The notes under the pieces are model-generated. The model was not told where the DNA came from. It did not search any database and was given only the letters and a program-made list of their open reading frames with translations. A DNA stretch of 35,331 nucleotides from Bacteroidota bacterium (GTDB taxonomy: Bacteria; Bacteroidota; Bacteroidia; Cytophagales; Cyclobacteriaceae), in assembly GCA_018267135.1 (NCBI GenBank), contig JAFDZA010000008.1, forward strand, positions 1 through 35,331, given 5' to 3'. Within the stretch, counting starts at the first letter, position 1. Each line of letters starts with the position of its first letter. Both the position numbers and the translations under genes were made by a program. This document shows positions 23,908-33,103 of the stretch, piece by piece.

Positions 23908-24170
23908 ATGGGGTATTAATTTTTTCTGCTTGGATTATGATCTTGTAATTATCCCGGTATGTGTAGAGAACAGATGAACCCGGGAGAAACACTTCGCTGC
24001 GAATAATTTCTAAAAAAATAATTTTTTATGAGAACCGAAAAATGAAATGATTCTTCTTTGCCGGAATTAATAATATGATTTAATCGGCCGATACCTTCTT
24101 CCCGCCTGATACTATCCACTATCTGGTTAGGCTATTATGATTATCTTAGCTGCCCCAATATCAAAAAAAT
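23908..24170. other. Intergenic region without a recognised gene
   Basis: This AT-rich 263-bp stretch separates the tig terminator from the sugar-dehydrogenase gene; the whole gene-free gap runs 23839-24170. I see no ORF of meaningful length, no RNA gene and no clear consensus promoter. It must contain the promoter for the downstream gene. Confidence 0.5.
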
Positions 24171-25841
24171 ATGAAACAGTTATTTCCTGTTTTGCTTTTG
24201 GCCACACTTATTTTTAGTTGTGCCAAAAAAAATAAATACCTGGCTCCCGATAAAAATAACGGAGGCATTACCCTGCCCGAAAAATTCGGTGCCATTGTGG
24301 TGGTAGATAGCATCAGCCGCGGCCGGCATCTGACTATTAACTCCAATGGCGATATATATTTGCACCTGAGCCGGCTTACAACAGAAGGCAAAGGAGTGGT
24401 GGCCTTGCGCGATACTACCGGAGATGGCCGGGCCGATCTGGTAAAAGGCTACTCGGGAATTACCGGCACGGGTATAGAAGTGCACAACGGGTACCTTTAT
24501 TATTCCAACGCTACCCGCGTTTACCGCAGTAAAATAGCAGAAGGGAATTTGCTACCCGATAAAGCCCGGGATACATTGGTGCACCTGGTGGAAGGAGGCG
24601 GCCATCAGGCCCGAAATTTTACATTCGATGATAAAGGCTCGATGTATGTAAACGTAGGCTCGTTAAGCAATTGTTGTGAAATGTCTTTACGCATGCCGCA
24701 CACAGCCGGAGACGACCCCTGTAAAGAATTAGAAACCCGCGCGGGCATCTGGAAGTTTGACGACCACACCCCGGGCCAGCAGCAAGACCTTAGCAAACGA
24801 TATGCTACCGGCATACGCAATGCCGTGGCCATGTCATGGAATTTTGATGCCGGAAAACTCTATGCGTTGCAACACGGCCGCGATGACTTGCACCGCTATT
24901 GGCCTGAATATTATACTGAAGCACAAAACACTGAATTGCCCTCCGAAATTTTTTTCGATCTGGAACCGGGCGATGATATGGGCTGGCCGTATGTCTATTA
25001 CGATCATCTGCAAAAGAAAAAATTTCTAAACCCCGAATATGGAGGCGATGGCAAAAAAACAGATCGCACCGAAAAAGCCAAAGACCCGTTGCTCGGTTTT
25101 CCGGGGCACTGGGCACCCAACGATTTAATTTTTTATCACGGCACTCTTTTTCCCTCCAAATACAAGAATGGTGCTTTCGTGGCTTTTCATGGAAGCTGGA
25201 ACCGGTTGGGGCATGAGCAACAAGGATTTAAAGTTGTGTTCATTCCGATGAAAGACGGAAAACCTTCGGGCGATTATGAAGTTTTTGCCGATGGATTTAT
25301 TGGCCCGCAGCCGATTACCAACCCGGCCAATGCCTTCTTTCGCCCGTGTGGGTTAGCCGAAGGCCCCGATGGTTCGCTCTACATTTCAGACTCACAACAC
25401 GGTCGCATCTGGCGCGTGATGTACTACCCCGATGGCATTAAAGAAACCGTTAACCGCCCCTTGTATCAGCCGGAAATAAAAAAAGAAGAGGAGGAAGCAC
25501 CGGATGAGTTGCAGGCCGGCCATTTGGTTTACAACACCTATTGCGCTCCCTGCCACCAGCACAATGGCCAGGGCGCACCGGGTATGAACCCTCCACTGGT
25601 TGGAGTTAGCCTGGTTACAGGAAATAAAACAGACTTAATAAACATCCTCTTAAAAGGGTATGATAAGAAAGACAAGATTGCCGGGCAGACGTACCAAAAC
25701 ATCATGCCTCCGCATGCCTGGCTTTCCAACCAGCAAATAAGCGATGTACTTACCTACATTCGCCAGTCGTGGGGAAATAAAGCTGAGGCAGTAAAAGTAG
25801 AAGAGGTGGCCAAAGCGAGAGGGGCCGGTTCAACCCGGTAA
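24171..25841 (+). CDS. Lipoprotein sugar/sorbosone dehydrogenase-like beta-propeller fused to cytochrome c
   Basis: This 556-residue protein combines two modules. The N-terminal lipobox IFSC (Cys17) indicates a lipoprotein. Residues 30-430 resemble the soluble PQQ-dependent glucose/sorbosone dehydrogenase beta-propeller: GRHLTINSNGDIYLHL, GGHQARNFTFDDKGSMYVNVG, ATGIRNAVAMSW, GDDMGWPYVYYD and FRPCGLAEGPDGSLYISDS. The C-terminal 100 residues form a cytochrome c domain with heme motif CAPCH at 458-462 and a likely axial Met in NIMPPH. The expected role is periplasmic oxidation of a sugar or aldose with electron transfer through the fused heme. Substrate and cofactor are inferred from the family. 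CBS follows 41 bp later. Confidence 0.9.
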   Translation: MKQLFPVLLLATLIFSCAKKNKYLAPDKNNGGITLPEKFGAIVVVDSISRGRHLTINSNGDIYLHLSRLTTEGKGVVALRDTTGDGRADLVKGYSGITGTGIEVHNGYLYYSNATRVYRSKIAEGNLLPDKARDTLVHLVEGGGHQARNFTFDDKGSMYVNVGSLSNCCEMSLRMPHTAGDDPCKELETRAGIWKFDDHTPGQQQDLSKRYATGIRNAVAMSWNFDAGKLYALQHGRDDLHRYWPEYYTEAQNTELPSEIFFDLEPGDDMGWPYVYYDHLQKKKFLNPEYGGDGKKTDRTEKAKDPLLGFPGHWAPNDLIFYHGTLFPSKYKNGAFVAFHGSWNRLGHEQQGFKVVFIPMKDGKPSGDYEVFADGFIGPQPITNPANAFFRPCGLAEGPDGSLYISDSQHGRIWRVMYYPDGIKETVNRPLYQPEIKKEEEEAPDELQAGHLVYNTYCAPCHQHNGQGAPGMNPPLVGVSLVTGNKTDLINILLKGYDKKDKIAGQTYQNIMPPHAWLSNQQISDVLTYIRQSWGNKAEAVKVEEVAKARGAGSTR

Positions 25842-25882
25842 GCCCGATAGTTTTCTTACCTTGCACAAATTTTTTTTGGATC

Positions 25883-27253
25883 ATGATTTACAGCAACATA
25901 GTAGAAACCATTGGCAACACGCCCTTGGTGCGCCTCAATAAATTAAGCAAAGGCATAGCGGGCACCTTGCTGGCCAAAGTAGAATATTTTAATCCGGGCA
26001 ATAGCACCAAAGACCGTATGGCGCTGAAAATGATAGAAGATGCCGAACGAGAAGGCAAACTGAAACCGGGTGGAACCATCATTGAGGGTACTTCGGGCAA
26101 TACGGGCATGGGGTTGGCTTTAACAGCCGTGGCCAAAGGCTATAAATGTATTTTTACCATGGCCGATAAACAGTCGCAAGAGAAGATCAATATTTTGCGG
26201 GCCGTAGGGGCCGAGGTAATTGTCTGCCCTACCAACGTAGAGCCGGACGACCCCCGTTCGTATTATTCGGTGGCGAGAAAGTTAAATAAAGAAATTCCCA
26301 ACTCGATTTACCCTAATCAATACGATAACCCGTCTAACGCCCGGGCGCATTATGAAACTACCGGCCCCGAAATATGGAATCAGACGGGTGGAAAAATTAC
26401 CCATTATGTAGCTACGGTAGGCACCGGTGGCTCGATGTGTGGTACAGCTAAATTTTTGAAAGAAAAAAACCCATCGCTGGTGGCCGTGGGGATTGATACC
26501 TATGGGTCGGTTTTTAAAAAGTATAAAGAGACGGGCATTTTCGACCGCAACGAAATTTACCCGTACCTCACGGAAGGTTTCGGAGAAGATATTTTGCCAA
26601 AGAATGTGGACTTTGAGGTGATCGATCAATTCATTAAGGTAACCGACAAAGACGGAGCCATTATGGCGCGCAGGCTTTCGCGCGAAGAGGGAATGTTTGT
26701 GGGGTGGAGCAGCGGCTCGGCCGTGCACGGGGCACTGGAATATGCCCGCGAGCAGTTGAAAAAAGGCGATACCATGGTCATTCTATTGCCCGACCACGGC
26801 ACGCGCTATCTTAACAAAGTGTATAATGATATGTGGATGAAAGACCACGGCTTTTTGGAAGAACGGAGTTTCTCTACGGCACGGGAAATCATCAGCAACA
26901 GAAACGGAAAAGATTCCTTGTTTACAGTCGGGAAAAAATCTACGATAGGAGAAGCCATTCGCAGAATGAATAAGGAAGGAGTAGATCAGATGCCGGTGCT
27001 GGAAGGCAACGAGTTTGTGGGCAGTGTTACCACGAACGGATTGATCGAAAAAATTATAAGCGACCCCAATCTAAAAGACAAAATGGTAGGCGAGATTATG
27101 GATCCGCCCATGCAGGTAGTGGCCATTGATACCACATTAGATGTACTCTCATCTATGCTGAATAAAACCAACAAAGCCTTGCTGGTGCGCGATGAAAGCG
27201 AGAAAGCACACATCATTACCCAGCACGATGTGCTTCGCGCCATGACCGCTTAG
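25883..27253 (+). CDS. Cystathionine beta-synthase (PLP enzyme with CBS-domain pair)
   Basis: This enzyme condenses serine or a related substrate with homocysteine to cystathionine. It has 456 residues. The PLP-dependent fold II domain (1-320) shows NTPLVRLNKL at the start, NPGNSTKDR with the Schiff-base Lys43, EGTSGNTGMG for the PLP phosphate, and VGTGGSMCGTAKFL. The usual G-S of NPGGSVKDR is N-S here. The C-terminal 130 residues hold a tandem CBS pair (TIGEAIRRMNKEGVDQMPVLEG and TLDVLSSMLNKTNKALLVRDE), which in eukaryotic CBS binds S-adenosylmethionine. A cysteine synthase role cannot be excluded, but the CBS tail favours cystathionine beta-synthase. No adjacent cystathionine gamma-lyase gene is visible. 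Confidence 0.93.
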   Translation: MIYSNIVETIGNTPLVRLNKLSKGIAGTLLAKVEYFNPGNSTKDRMALKMIEDAEREGKLKPGGTIIEGTSGNTGMGLALTAVAKGYKCIFTMADKQSQEKINILRAVGAEVIVCPTNVEPDDPRSYYSVARKLNKEIPNSIYPNQYDNPSNARAHYETTGPEIWNQTGGKITHYVATVGTGGSMCGTAKFLKEKNPSLVAVGIDTYGSVFKKYKETGIFDRNEIYPYLTEGFGEDILPKNVDFEVIDQFIKVTDKDGAIMARRLSREEGMFVGWSSGSAVHGALEYAREQLKKGDTMVILLPDHGTRYLNKVYNDMWMKDHGFLEERSFSTAREIISNRNGKDSLFTVGKKSTIGEAIRRMNKEGVDQMPVLEGNEFVGSVTTNGLIEKIISDPNLKDKMVGEIMDPPMQVVAIDTTLDVLSSMLNKTNKALLVRDESEKAHIITQHDVLRAMTA

Positions 27254-27300
27254 TTAATGACAAAATGATATCCCACCGGTTGTATGATCAGGTGTAAGTA

Positions 27301-28458
27301 CTAATTCTTGGTAAACTCAATTTCCACGCGGTCGTTGTATTGGCCGAGCGAGCCTCCTTCCGGGTAAAGTGGTATTTTCCCTCCTTCGCCTTTGGTGGCA
27401 ACCCGCGAGGCATCAATTCCTTGCTGTACCAAATATGTTTTTATAATCTCCGCCCGTTCTTTCGATAAATCTTTAGCCGAAAGTTTCCCGTGGTGGTTCA
27501 GTTTAGAATCAACGGCAAAAAGATTAAGGCTGCTCCCCAGCGTAGTGGCATCGCGGGTTTGTGTGCCATTGCAATGGCCATAGATTTTTATTTTGTATTT
27601 CGTGTTTTCTTTCATCAGCGTTACCAGCCCGTCTAATTCATCTTTCGATTCCGGCTTCAGCAGCGAAGCGTTGGTAATGAAATGCACATTGTTAAAATCA
27701 ATGTAATCGCCCCGCTTGGCTTTGTCGAGGGTGAGCGTAACTATCGTTTCGCCTTCGGTTCCTTTTTCAAACGTATTGCCGTTGTACGGAAACGTAATGC
27801 TGCTCTCTTTGTAGCCCGGCACTTGGGCGGTAACCTGATATGTTCCGTTTTTATTTTGAGGTGGAATGAGATAGGTTACTTCTCCGATTTTAATAGACTG
27901 AAACTGGGTGGCTTTCGCGCCTTCCTGCAAATGCACCATGCCTGTTAAATCTTTTCCGTCTTTGCTTTGTGCTTTAAAGTAAAAGGGGATGCCATCGGGT
28001 TTTTTAATTTTTACTACGGGCGGCTCCGGCTTTTGGGGTTCAATAACGGTGTCTTTTTTTACAGGTTCTATTTTAACCGGTGGGGTAGGGGGCGGGGTTT
28101 CAATAACCGGTGGCTTCACGGGCTCGGGGGGAGTTTCTTTTATCACTTCTTCTACCCCTAATTTCCCAATAAATACCCAGGCATCTTTATAGATAGTTTC
28201 TACCTTGGTTTTAATTAACAGATTAAATGCTTGCCTTTTCTGGTCGGTATTGAGAATATAAACATAGTATAGTTGCCGTTTCGGTTGCATATCAAAACGG
28301 GCAGAAAATCCGTTCTGGGAGGCGGTTGCTGTAAAACGAGCTGCATTGCTTTGATAGCGGAAAGCTCCGATCACAACATAATATCGGTCTTGCGCCTGCA
28401 ATTGGGAAGAAACCAGCGCTAAGCCCAGAATGACCAAACCACATTTCATCCATTTCAT
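27301..28458 (-). CDS. SPOR-OmpA family outer-membrane protein
   Basis: This 385-residue protein has a signal peptide (GLVILGLALVSSQLQA, cleavage near 22). Next comes a SPOR-like peptidoglycan-binding segment (about 24-95: YYVVIGAFRYQSNAARFT, RQLYYVYILNTD). A proline-rich linker with PPEPVKPP and PPPTPPVK repeats follows (about 105-155), then a carboxypeptidase-regulatory-like beta domain (about 160-250). The C-terminus is an OmpA-type peptidoglycan-anchoring domain (IKIYGHCNGTQTRD, LSKERAEIIKTYLVQQGIDASRV, NDRVEIEF). It probably ties the outer membrane to the wall. It is divergent from the ECF sigma gene across 176 bp and convergent with CBS. Confidence 0.9.
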   Translation of the reverse strand: MKWMKCGLVILGLALVSSQLQAQDRYYVVIGAFRYQSNAARFTATASQNGFSARFDMQPKRQLYYVYILNTDQKRQAFNLLIKTKVETIYKDAWVFIGKLGVEEVIKETPPEPVKPPVIETPPPTPPVKIEPVKKDTVIEPQKPEPPVVKIKKPDGIPFYFKAQSKDGKDLTGMVHLQEGAKATQFQSIKIGEVTYLIPPQNKNGTYQVTAQVPGYKESSITFPYNGNTFEKGTEGETIVTLTLDKAKRGDYIDFNNVHFITNASLLKPESKDELDGLVTLMKENTKYKIKIYGHCNGTQTRDATTLGSSLNLFAVDSKLNHHGKLSAKDLSKERAEIIKTYLVQQGIDASRVATKGEGGKIPLYPEGGSLGQYNDRVEIEFTKN

Positions 28459-28634
28459 AATCGGGTGTTTGTTATACCAATATTAAAAATTTTTTAGATA
28501 GCGTTGAAACCGCTGATTAGTGTTCATTTTCATGCTTCTATAATACAATAGGTGACCAGCTGCGCAGCCGGAAATAAAAAAATTAACTTTCGCGTGTAAC
28601 AATATCTCTATCCGGCCGTCTGGCCTTTATAACG

Positions 28635-29144
28635 ATGAACCTCGAAGACTTTGAAAACCGGGTGTTGCCCGCCAAACACAAACTGTACCGGTTTGCGTTT
28701 CGGCTGCTGGGCAGCCGCGAAGAAGCCAAAGACGTGGTGCAGGATGTAATGATTAAAGTGTGGTACGGCCGCGATTTGGCCGAAGTGCAAAATATGGAGG
28801 CTTGGTGTATGCGCATTACTAAAAACCTATCGCTGGACCGGCTGCGGAGCCGCCAGCGAAAGGGTACGCACTCCCTCGAAAATTCGGCCGAGGTTCAGCA
28901 AGATGAATTAACACCACACGAAAAAACGGAACAGAATGAAAGTATGAAACGGATCGATCAACTGATGGCCACCCTGCCCGACAAGCAACGGCAAGTGATG
29001 CACTTGCGCGATGTGGAAGGGTACAGCTACAACGAAATAGGCGAAATACTGGAGCTGGATATGAACCAGGTAAAAGTGAACTTATTCCGTGCCCGCAATG
29101 CCGTGCGCGAAAAACTGATAAAACTGAATGCGTATGGACTCTGA
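28635..29144 (+). CDS. RNA polymerase ECF sigma factor
   Basis: This sigma-70 family ECF factor has 169 residues. Region 2 (about 10-75) contains LYRFAFRLLGSREEAKDVVQDV and a W-rich end, AWCMRITKNLSLDRLR. Region 4 (about 105-160) contains LPDKQRQVMHLRDVEGYSYNEIGEILELDMNQVKVNLFRARNAV; the spacing between regions is typical. The final codons overlap the start of the next gene by up to 17 bp, indicating translational coupling with its probable anti-sigma factor. Nearby DUF4252 genes are characteristic partners in Bacteroidota. No ECF promoter could be identified with confidence. Confidence 0.95.
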   Translation: MNLEDFENRVLPAKHKLYRFAFRLLGSREEAKDVVQDVMIKVWYGRDLAEVQNMEAWCMRITKNLSLDRLRSRQRKGTHSLENSAEVQQDELTPHEKTEQNESMKRIDQLMATLPDKQRQVMHLRDVEGYSYNEIGEILELDMNQVKVNLFRARNAVREKLIKLNAYGL

Positions 29145-29658
29145 GCGAATAGAAACCCTCCTGGAAAAATACTGGAATGCCGAAACCTCGCTGGAAGAAG
29201 AGAATGAGTTATATCTTTTTTTTCAGACCTGCCCGGCTTCCGAAAAATGGAATGAAGCAGCTGAGTTGTTCCGGTATTTGCATAACGAAAAAAAGAAAAC
29301 GATGCAGGATCCTTTTTTTGACCAGGCTGTAACAAAACAAACAGGGCAGCGTCCTAAAGGAAAAACGATCCGTATGCGAAATGGATTTCAGATAATGCGA
29401 ATAGCGGCCGGCATACTGGTAATGGTAGCAGCGGTGTATCTCATCGGTATGGAGGTAAGGAAAAACTCGCCCCAAGCAGGAGCCGATACGGAAACCGATC
29501 CGCAACGGGCCTTTGAAGAAACCAAAAAAGCATTGTTGATGATCTCGCGAAATTTTAATAAAGCGCAGCAAGAGGTAGGAAAAATAAACCTGCTGAACGA
29601 AGCAGAGCAAAAAATCAGAAACAAGCCAACTACCCCCGAACAAGAAATAAAAGATTAA
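29128..29658 (+). CDS. Probable membrane-anchored anti-sigma factor
   Basis: This 176-residue protein has one transmembrane helix near residues 90-110 (IMRIAAGILVMVAAVYLIGM). Before it lies a cytoplasmic part containing IETLLEKYWNAETSLEEENELYLFF, the usual start of Bacteroidota anti-sigma proteins. The C-terminal 65 residues would be periplasmic and polar. The start codon overlaps the ECF sigma gene by 17 bp (ATG 29128) or 11 bp (ATG 29134). The role as sigma antagonist is inferred from position and topology; the sequence lacks a classical zinc HxxxCxxC motif. Confidence 0.8.
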   Translation: MRMDSERIETLLEKYWNAETSLEEENELYLFFQTCPASEKWNEAAELFRYLHNEKKKTMQDPFFDQAVTKQTGQRPKGKTIRMRNGFQIMRIAAGILVMVAAVYLIGMEVRKNSPQAGADTETDPQRAFEETKKALLMISRNFNKAQQEVGKINLLNEAEQKIRNKPTTPEQEIKD

Positions 29659-29678
29659 AAATTTAAAAAATAAAAAAA

Positions 29679-30203
29679 ATGAAAAAGTTATTGTTTGCAG
29701 CTATGATGCTGGTTATGTTGAAGGGAAACGCACAAAACGATGCCATTTCAAAATTCTTTGCCAAATACCAGGATGATGAAACTTTTACGCAGGTAAAAGT
29801 GAGCCAGAAAATGTTTGGGCTCTTTACGAACATGACGGTGGATAAACCCGAAGACAAAGATATACTGGATGCCATCAGTAAAATTCAAGGCCTGCGCGTA
29901 TTAGCCAAGAACGAAACCCGCGATGGGCGCACGTTGTACAAAGAAGCGATCGCTTCCATCCCCACAAAAGACTATGAAGAACTGATGAGCGTGCGCGACA
30001 AAGACAAAGACATGAAGTTTTTCATTAAAGAATTGAGCTCGGGTAAAATTGGCGAGTTGGTAATGGTATCGGGAGGCAATAATGAGTTTATGATGCTGAG
30101 TATATTTGGCGAGATTGACTTAAAAAAGATAGGCAACATTGGTAAAAAAATGAGCATAGACGGGTTAGATAAACTGGAAAAAATTAAAGACAAAAAGAAT
30201 TGA
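29679..30203 (+). CDS. DUF4252 protein, copy 1
   Basis: This 174-residue exported protein has a signal peptide (MKKLLFAAMMLVMLKGNA-Q) and a DUF4252 domain, recognisable by AISKFFAKYQDDETFTQVKVSQKMF, the LVMVSGGNNEFMMLSIFGEIDL end and a Lys-rich C-terminus. DUF4252 proteins are repeatedly encoded with ECF sigma/anti-sigma pairs in Bacteroidota and are probably regulon members or modulators in the envelope. Biochemical function is unknown. It starts 20 bp after the anti-sigma gene; a diverged paralogue follows. Confidence 0.85.
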   Translation: MKKLLFAAMMLVMLKGNAQNDAISKFFAKYQDDETFTQVKVSQKMFGLFTNMTVDKPEDKDILDAISKIQGLRVLAKNETRDGRTLYKEAIASIPTKDYEELMSVRDKDKDMKFFIKELSSGKIGELVMVSGGNNEFMMLSIFGEIDLKKIGNIGKKMSIDGLDKLEKIKDKKN

Positions 30204-30252
30204 AAACACAGAAGGCAGCTTTTACGTTAGGTACTGACAAACTCAATGGATT

Positions 30253-30792
30253 ATGAAAGCCTATACACTCTGCCTGCTTTTACTGACGAGCCATGGGGTG
30301 TGGGCACAAACAAAAACCACCGAAACGGTAGAAAAAAAATACAACGGATTGAAATTGTATTTTTATAAAAACACGTTGCGTATGCTCAACCAAAAAGAAA
30401 ATCCCGAATTTGATGAACTGATTAAAGACATCGAAAAAATGAAATTTCTGATGGTGGATAAAACCCAACACTCTTTTACCGACACCGATTATAAAAAATT
30501 AAAAAAAGAATATAAATCAGAATCATACGAAGAGATGATGACCAGCCGCTACCAGGGCCGAAACTTCGATGTGTACATCAAAGAATCGGCCGGGCGTGTG
30601 AAGGGAACCGTGATACTGGCCAACGACTCCACCCATTTATACGTGTTGGATATTTTGGGAAGCGTAGCGCTGAACAAAGCCACTTCACTCTTTCAGGTGA
30701 TAGACGGCAATGCCGACATTGGCAAGAAGATAGCCAACTTTATGGGGCGCGATGAAAAAAAAAAGAAAAAGAACCGCGTTAAGATAGACTAG
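30253..30792 (+). CDS. DUF4252 protein, copy 2
   Basis: This 179-residue protein is a diverged paralogue of the previous gene. It has a signal peptide (AYTLCLLLLTSHGVWA) and shares the layout, including KYNGLKLYFYKNTLRML, FDELIKDIEKMKFLMVDKT and a C-terminal VILANDSTHLYVLDILGSVALNK that aligns with the end of copy 1. Its tail is lysine-rich (GRDEKKKKKNRVKID), encoded in part by a run of ten A at 30755-30764. It is followed by an ABC exporter whose TTG start is 10 bp away. Function is unknown. Confidence 0.8.
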   Translation: MKAYTLCLLLLTSHGVWAQTKTTETVEKKYNGLKLYFYKNTLRMLNQKENPEFDELIKDIEKMKFLMVDKTQHSFTDTDYKKLKKEYKSESYEEMMTSRYQGRNFDVYIKESAGRVKGTVILANDSTHLYVLDILGSVALNKATSLFQVIDGNADIGKKIANFMGRDEKKKKKNRVKID

Positions 30793-30802
30793 CCACACCC
30801 GC

Positions 30803-31714
30803 TTGGAAACTGTTTTACATACCGATAAGCTCACTAAAACCTTCGGGAGGCTTTGTGCCGTAAACCGGCTCGATCTGGAAGTAAACCGCGGGCAGGTTTT
30901 TGGTATGCTGGGTCCCAATGGCAGCGGCAAAACCACCACGCTGGGTATGCTTATGGGGGTTATAAATCCTACGGCAGGAAATTTTACGTGGTTTGGTAAA
31001 CCGGCCACGCACCACACCCGAAAAAAAATAGGAGCCGTGTTAGAACATCCGATTTTCTATCCCTACCTGAGTGGGCAAAAAAACCTTGAGCTGAATGCAT
31101 TAATTAAAGGAGCCGACCCGGCTCATATTGCCAAAGTGCTCGACCTGGTGGAGCTTCGCCAGCGCAAAGATGATAAATACAAAACCTATTCGCTGGGCAT
31201 GAAACAACGGCTGGCCATTGCTTCGGCTCTGGTGGGCGATCCGGTTATTTTAATTTTAGATGAACCCACCAACGGCCTGGATCCCATGGGGATTGCCGAA
31301 ATACGCGAGATCATTAAACGCATCGCAGCCGATGGAAAAACAATTATCCTGGCCAGTCATTTGTTAGACGAAGTTCAGAAAGTATGCACCCACTTTGCCA
31401 TCCTTAGAAAAGGCAGCCTGGTGCACACCGGGCCGGTAGAAGAAGTGGGCAAAGGAGAAGAGGTGGTGGAGGTAATGGCTTACCATGACGACCTATCGCA
31501 CTGTCTTCATGAATTTCGCGGGGCACTCTCCGTAAAATCAGAAAACGGAAAATTTCTGGTGCGTCTGCGCGAAGGGTTTCATAGCGTTGACCTCAACAAA
31601 TTTCTTTTTGAAAAAGGAATTGTGGCCACCCATATTGTTACACAAAAAAAGAGCCTAGAGAAACAGTTTTTAGAAATCCTTCAGGAGGCAGCCAGCCACC
31701 GGCAACCAACATAA
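30803..31714 (+). CDS. ABC transporter ATP-binding protein
   Basis: This exporter ATPase has 303 residues. Walker A GPNGSGKT spans 37-44, the signature is YSLGMKQR with SLG at 130-132, and Walker B is VILILDE with Asp153-Glu154. It is followed by PTNGLDPMG and a switch His in ASHLLDE. The BcrA-like order VLEHPIFYPYLSGQKNLEL is typical of bacitracin-type and simple ABC-2 systems. The start is TTG at 30803, giving METVLHTDKLTKTFG, the expected beginning; no ATG fits. The permease follows after 6 bp. The last residues (AASHRQPT) are atypical. Confidence 0.93.
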   Translation: METVLHTDKLTKTFGRLCAVNRLDLEVNRGQVFGMLGPNGSGKTTTLGMLMGVINPTAGNFTWFGKPATHHTRKKIGAVLEHPIFYPYLSGQKNLELNALIKGADPAHIAKVLDLVELRQRKDDKYKTYSLGMKQRLAIASALVGDPVILILDEPTNGLDPMGIAEIREIIKRIAADGKTIILASHLLDEVQKVCTHFAILRKGSLVHTGPVEEVGKGEEVVEVMAYHDDLSHCLHEFRGALSVKSENGKFLVRLREGFHSVDLNKFLFEKGIVATHIVTQKKSLEKQFLEILQEAASHRQPT

Positions 31715-31720
31715 CTTTTT

Positions 31721-32524
31721 ATGTTTCACTTACTAAAAATTGATTTAAAGAAGCTAACCGGCTACCGTACCTTTTGGGTAGTATGCGGTTTGTACTTTGT
31801 TACCCTCGCGTTTACTACCGCCAGCGGCATGGAGTTTTTAAAATGGCTGGCTGGCAAAGGAGCCGAGTTTGGCCAGGACCTGAACATTAATCGTATTCCG
31901 CTGTATCATTTTCCCGATGTGTGGCAGAACCTGGTGTATATCAGCGGGTTTTTTAAAGTCGTGTTGGCCATTATGGTGGTTATTTCAGTTACCAATGAAT
32001 TTACTTACCGCACGGCCCGGCAAAATATTATTGACGGCCTGAGCAGGCGGCAATTTTTGTTTTCAAAAATACTGACCAACGGGCTGCTAAGTTTAATGAG
32101 CGTGGCCATGGTTTTTTTTATTGGCCTTGTAACAGGGTTTATCTACACCCCGGAAATTGCGGTGAGCGATATTTTTACCGACCTCGAATTTTTTCCGGCT
32201 TATCTCCTCGAAGTATTCGCTTTTCTTTCGTATGCCCTTATGCTGGGGGTGCTGGTGCAGCGTTCGGGGTTAACGATTATTTTGTTGCTGCTCTCGCACA
32301 TGATTGAGGCCATTGTTAAAGTAAACATTCCCGAATCGGCCGGATTTTTGAAAGACTTTTTCCCGATGCAAGCCATTTCTAATTTAGTGGCCCTTCCGTT
32401 TGCCCGATACGCTTTTCAGGAGATACAGGATTTTGTGGCGATTAGCGCAGTTGTAATCGCCCTCGGATGGGCATTTCTGTTTAATTATTTTTCGTACCTC
32501 AAACTGACACGAGCAGATATTTAG
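31721..32524 (+). CDS. ABC-2 type permease
   Basis: This 267-residue membrane protein has about six helices. The first lies near residues 18-38 and a long soluble loop follows (GAEFGQDLNINRIPLYHFPDVW). NEFTYRTARQNIIDGLSRRQFLFSK between helices 2 and 3 is the signature of ABC-2 permeases of this type. It pairs with the ATPase 6 bp upstream, forming an exporter of unknown substrate. The next gene, a DUF4199 protein, starts 13 bp after the stop. Confidence 0.9.
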   Translation: MFHLLKIDLKKLTGYRTFWVVCGLYFVTLAFTTASGMEFLKWLAGKGAEFGQDLNINRIPLYHFPDVWQNLVYISGFFKVVLAIMVVISVTNEFTYRTARQNIIDGLSRRQFLFSKILTNGLLSLMSVAMVFFIGLVTGFIYTPEIAVSDIFTDLEFFPAYLLEVFAFLSYALMLGVLVQRSGLTIILLLLSHMIEAIVKVNIPESAGFLKDFFPMQAISNLVALPFARYAFQEIQDFVAISAVVIALGWAFLFNYFSYLKLTRADI

Positions 32525-32537
32525 CGCATTTGCTTAG

Positions 32538-33101
32538 ATGCAGGAGAATAGTTTTCTTGCGCGCATGTTTCAACATCCATTAGTAAAAATCCCTTTTTTA
32601 TTTGGGTTGGTAGGTGGGCTAATCGGTTCGCTCGTTATCGGGGTGCTTTTTTATATGGGCAAGCATCCGTTTCTGGTGCCGGTTATTTTTGATTTCCGTA
32701 TCGTTATTTATGCCATGTTTATTTTTATGACACTAAAAATAGTGCGCGATAATTATTTGCAAGGCTCGCTTTTTTTTGGACAAGGCATGGTGGCCAGCTA
32801 TGTTTTTTTAATTACGGCCGGGCTGGTGGGGGCGCTTACTACCTTCGGTTTGGGCTTGTGGCAAACCGATTTTATAACAAGCTATATAGCGGGTATGCAG
32901 CAGCAACTAGCGACCTCGAAAGAAGAATTTATAAAAGAAGTAGGGGCCAGTGCGTACGCCCAGCAACTAAACAAACTGGCTCAAACCTCGGCTTTTAACC
33001 TAGCGGCCGATTACTTTTTGAAAAGTTTATTTATCGGACTATTTTTGACTATCGTTATTTCCGTTATCCTCAGAAAACAAAAACAAACTCAAACCCAATA
33101 G
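32538..33101 (+). CDS. DUF4199 membrane protein, copy 1
   Basis: This 187-residue protein has four transmembrane helices (about 18-40, 48-68, 80-103 and 155-178) and a soluble loop between helices three and four (QQQLATSKEEFIKEVGASAYAQQLNKLA). The early motif FRIVIYAMFIFMTLKIVRDNYLQGSLFFGQGM is typical of DUF4199. Function is unknown. It is separated by only 2 bp from a second DUF4199 gene. DUF4199 proteins are frequently encoded next to glycosyltransferase genes in Bacteroidota, as here. Confidence 0.87.
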   Translation: MQENSFLARMFQHPLVKIPFLFGLVGGLIGSLVIGVLFYMGKHPFLVPVIFDFRIVIYAMFIFMTLKIVRDNYLQGSLFFGQGMVASYVFLITAGLVGALTTFGLGLWQTDFITSYIAGMQQQLATSKEEFIKEVGASAYAQQLNKLAQTSAFNLAADYFLKSLFIGLFLTIVISVILRKQKQTQTQ

Positions 33102-33103
33102 TT

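Noticed and set aside
25700..25883. S-adenosylmethionine or other riboswitch upstream of cystathionine beta-synthase
   Set aside because: The gap to the previous gene is only 41 bp, too short for a known riboswitch.
30755..30764. Run of ten A near the end of the second DUF4252 gene, as a programmed slippage site
   Set aside because: The frame tested meets a stop (785-787 of 30xxx) before the next gene, so no fusion product is possible; a Lys-rich tail is sufficient explanation.
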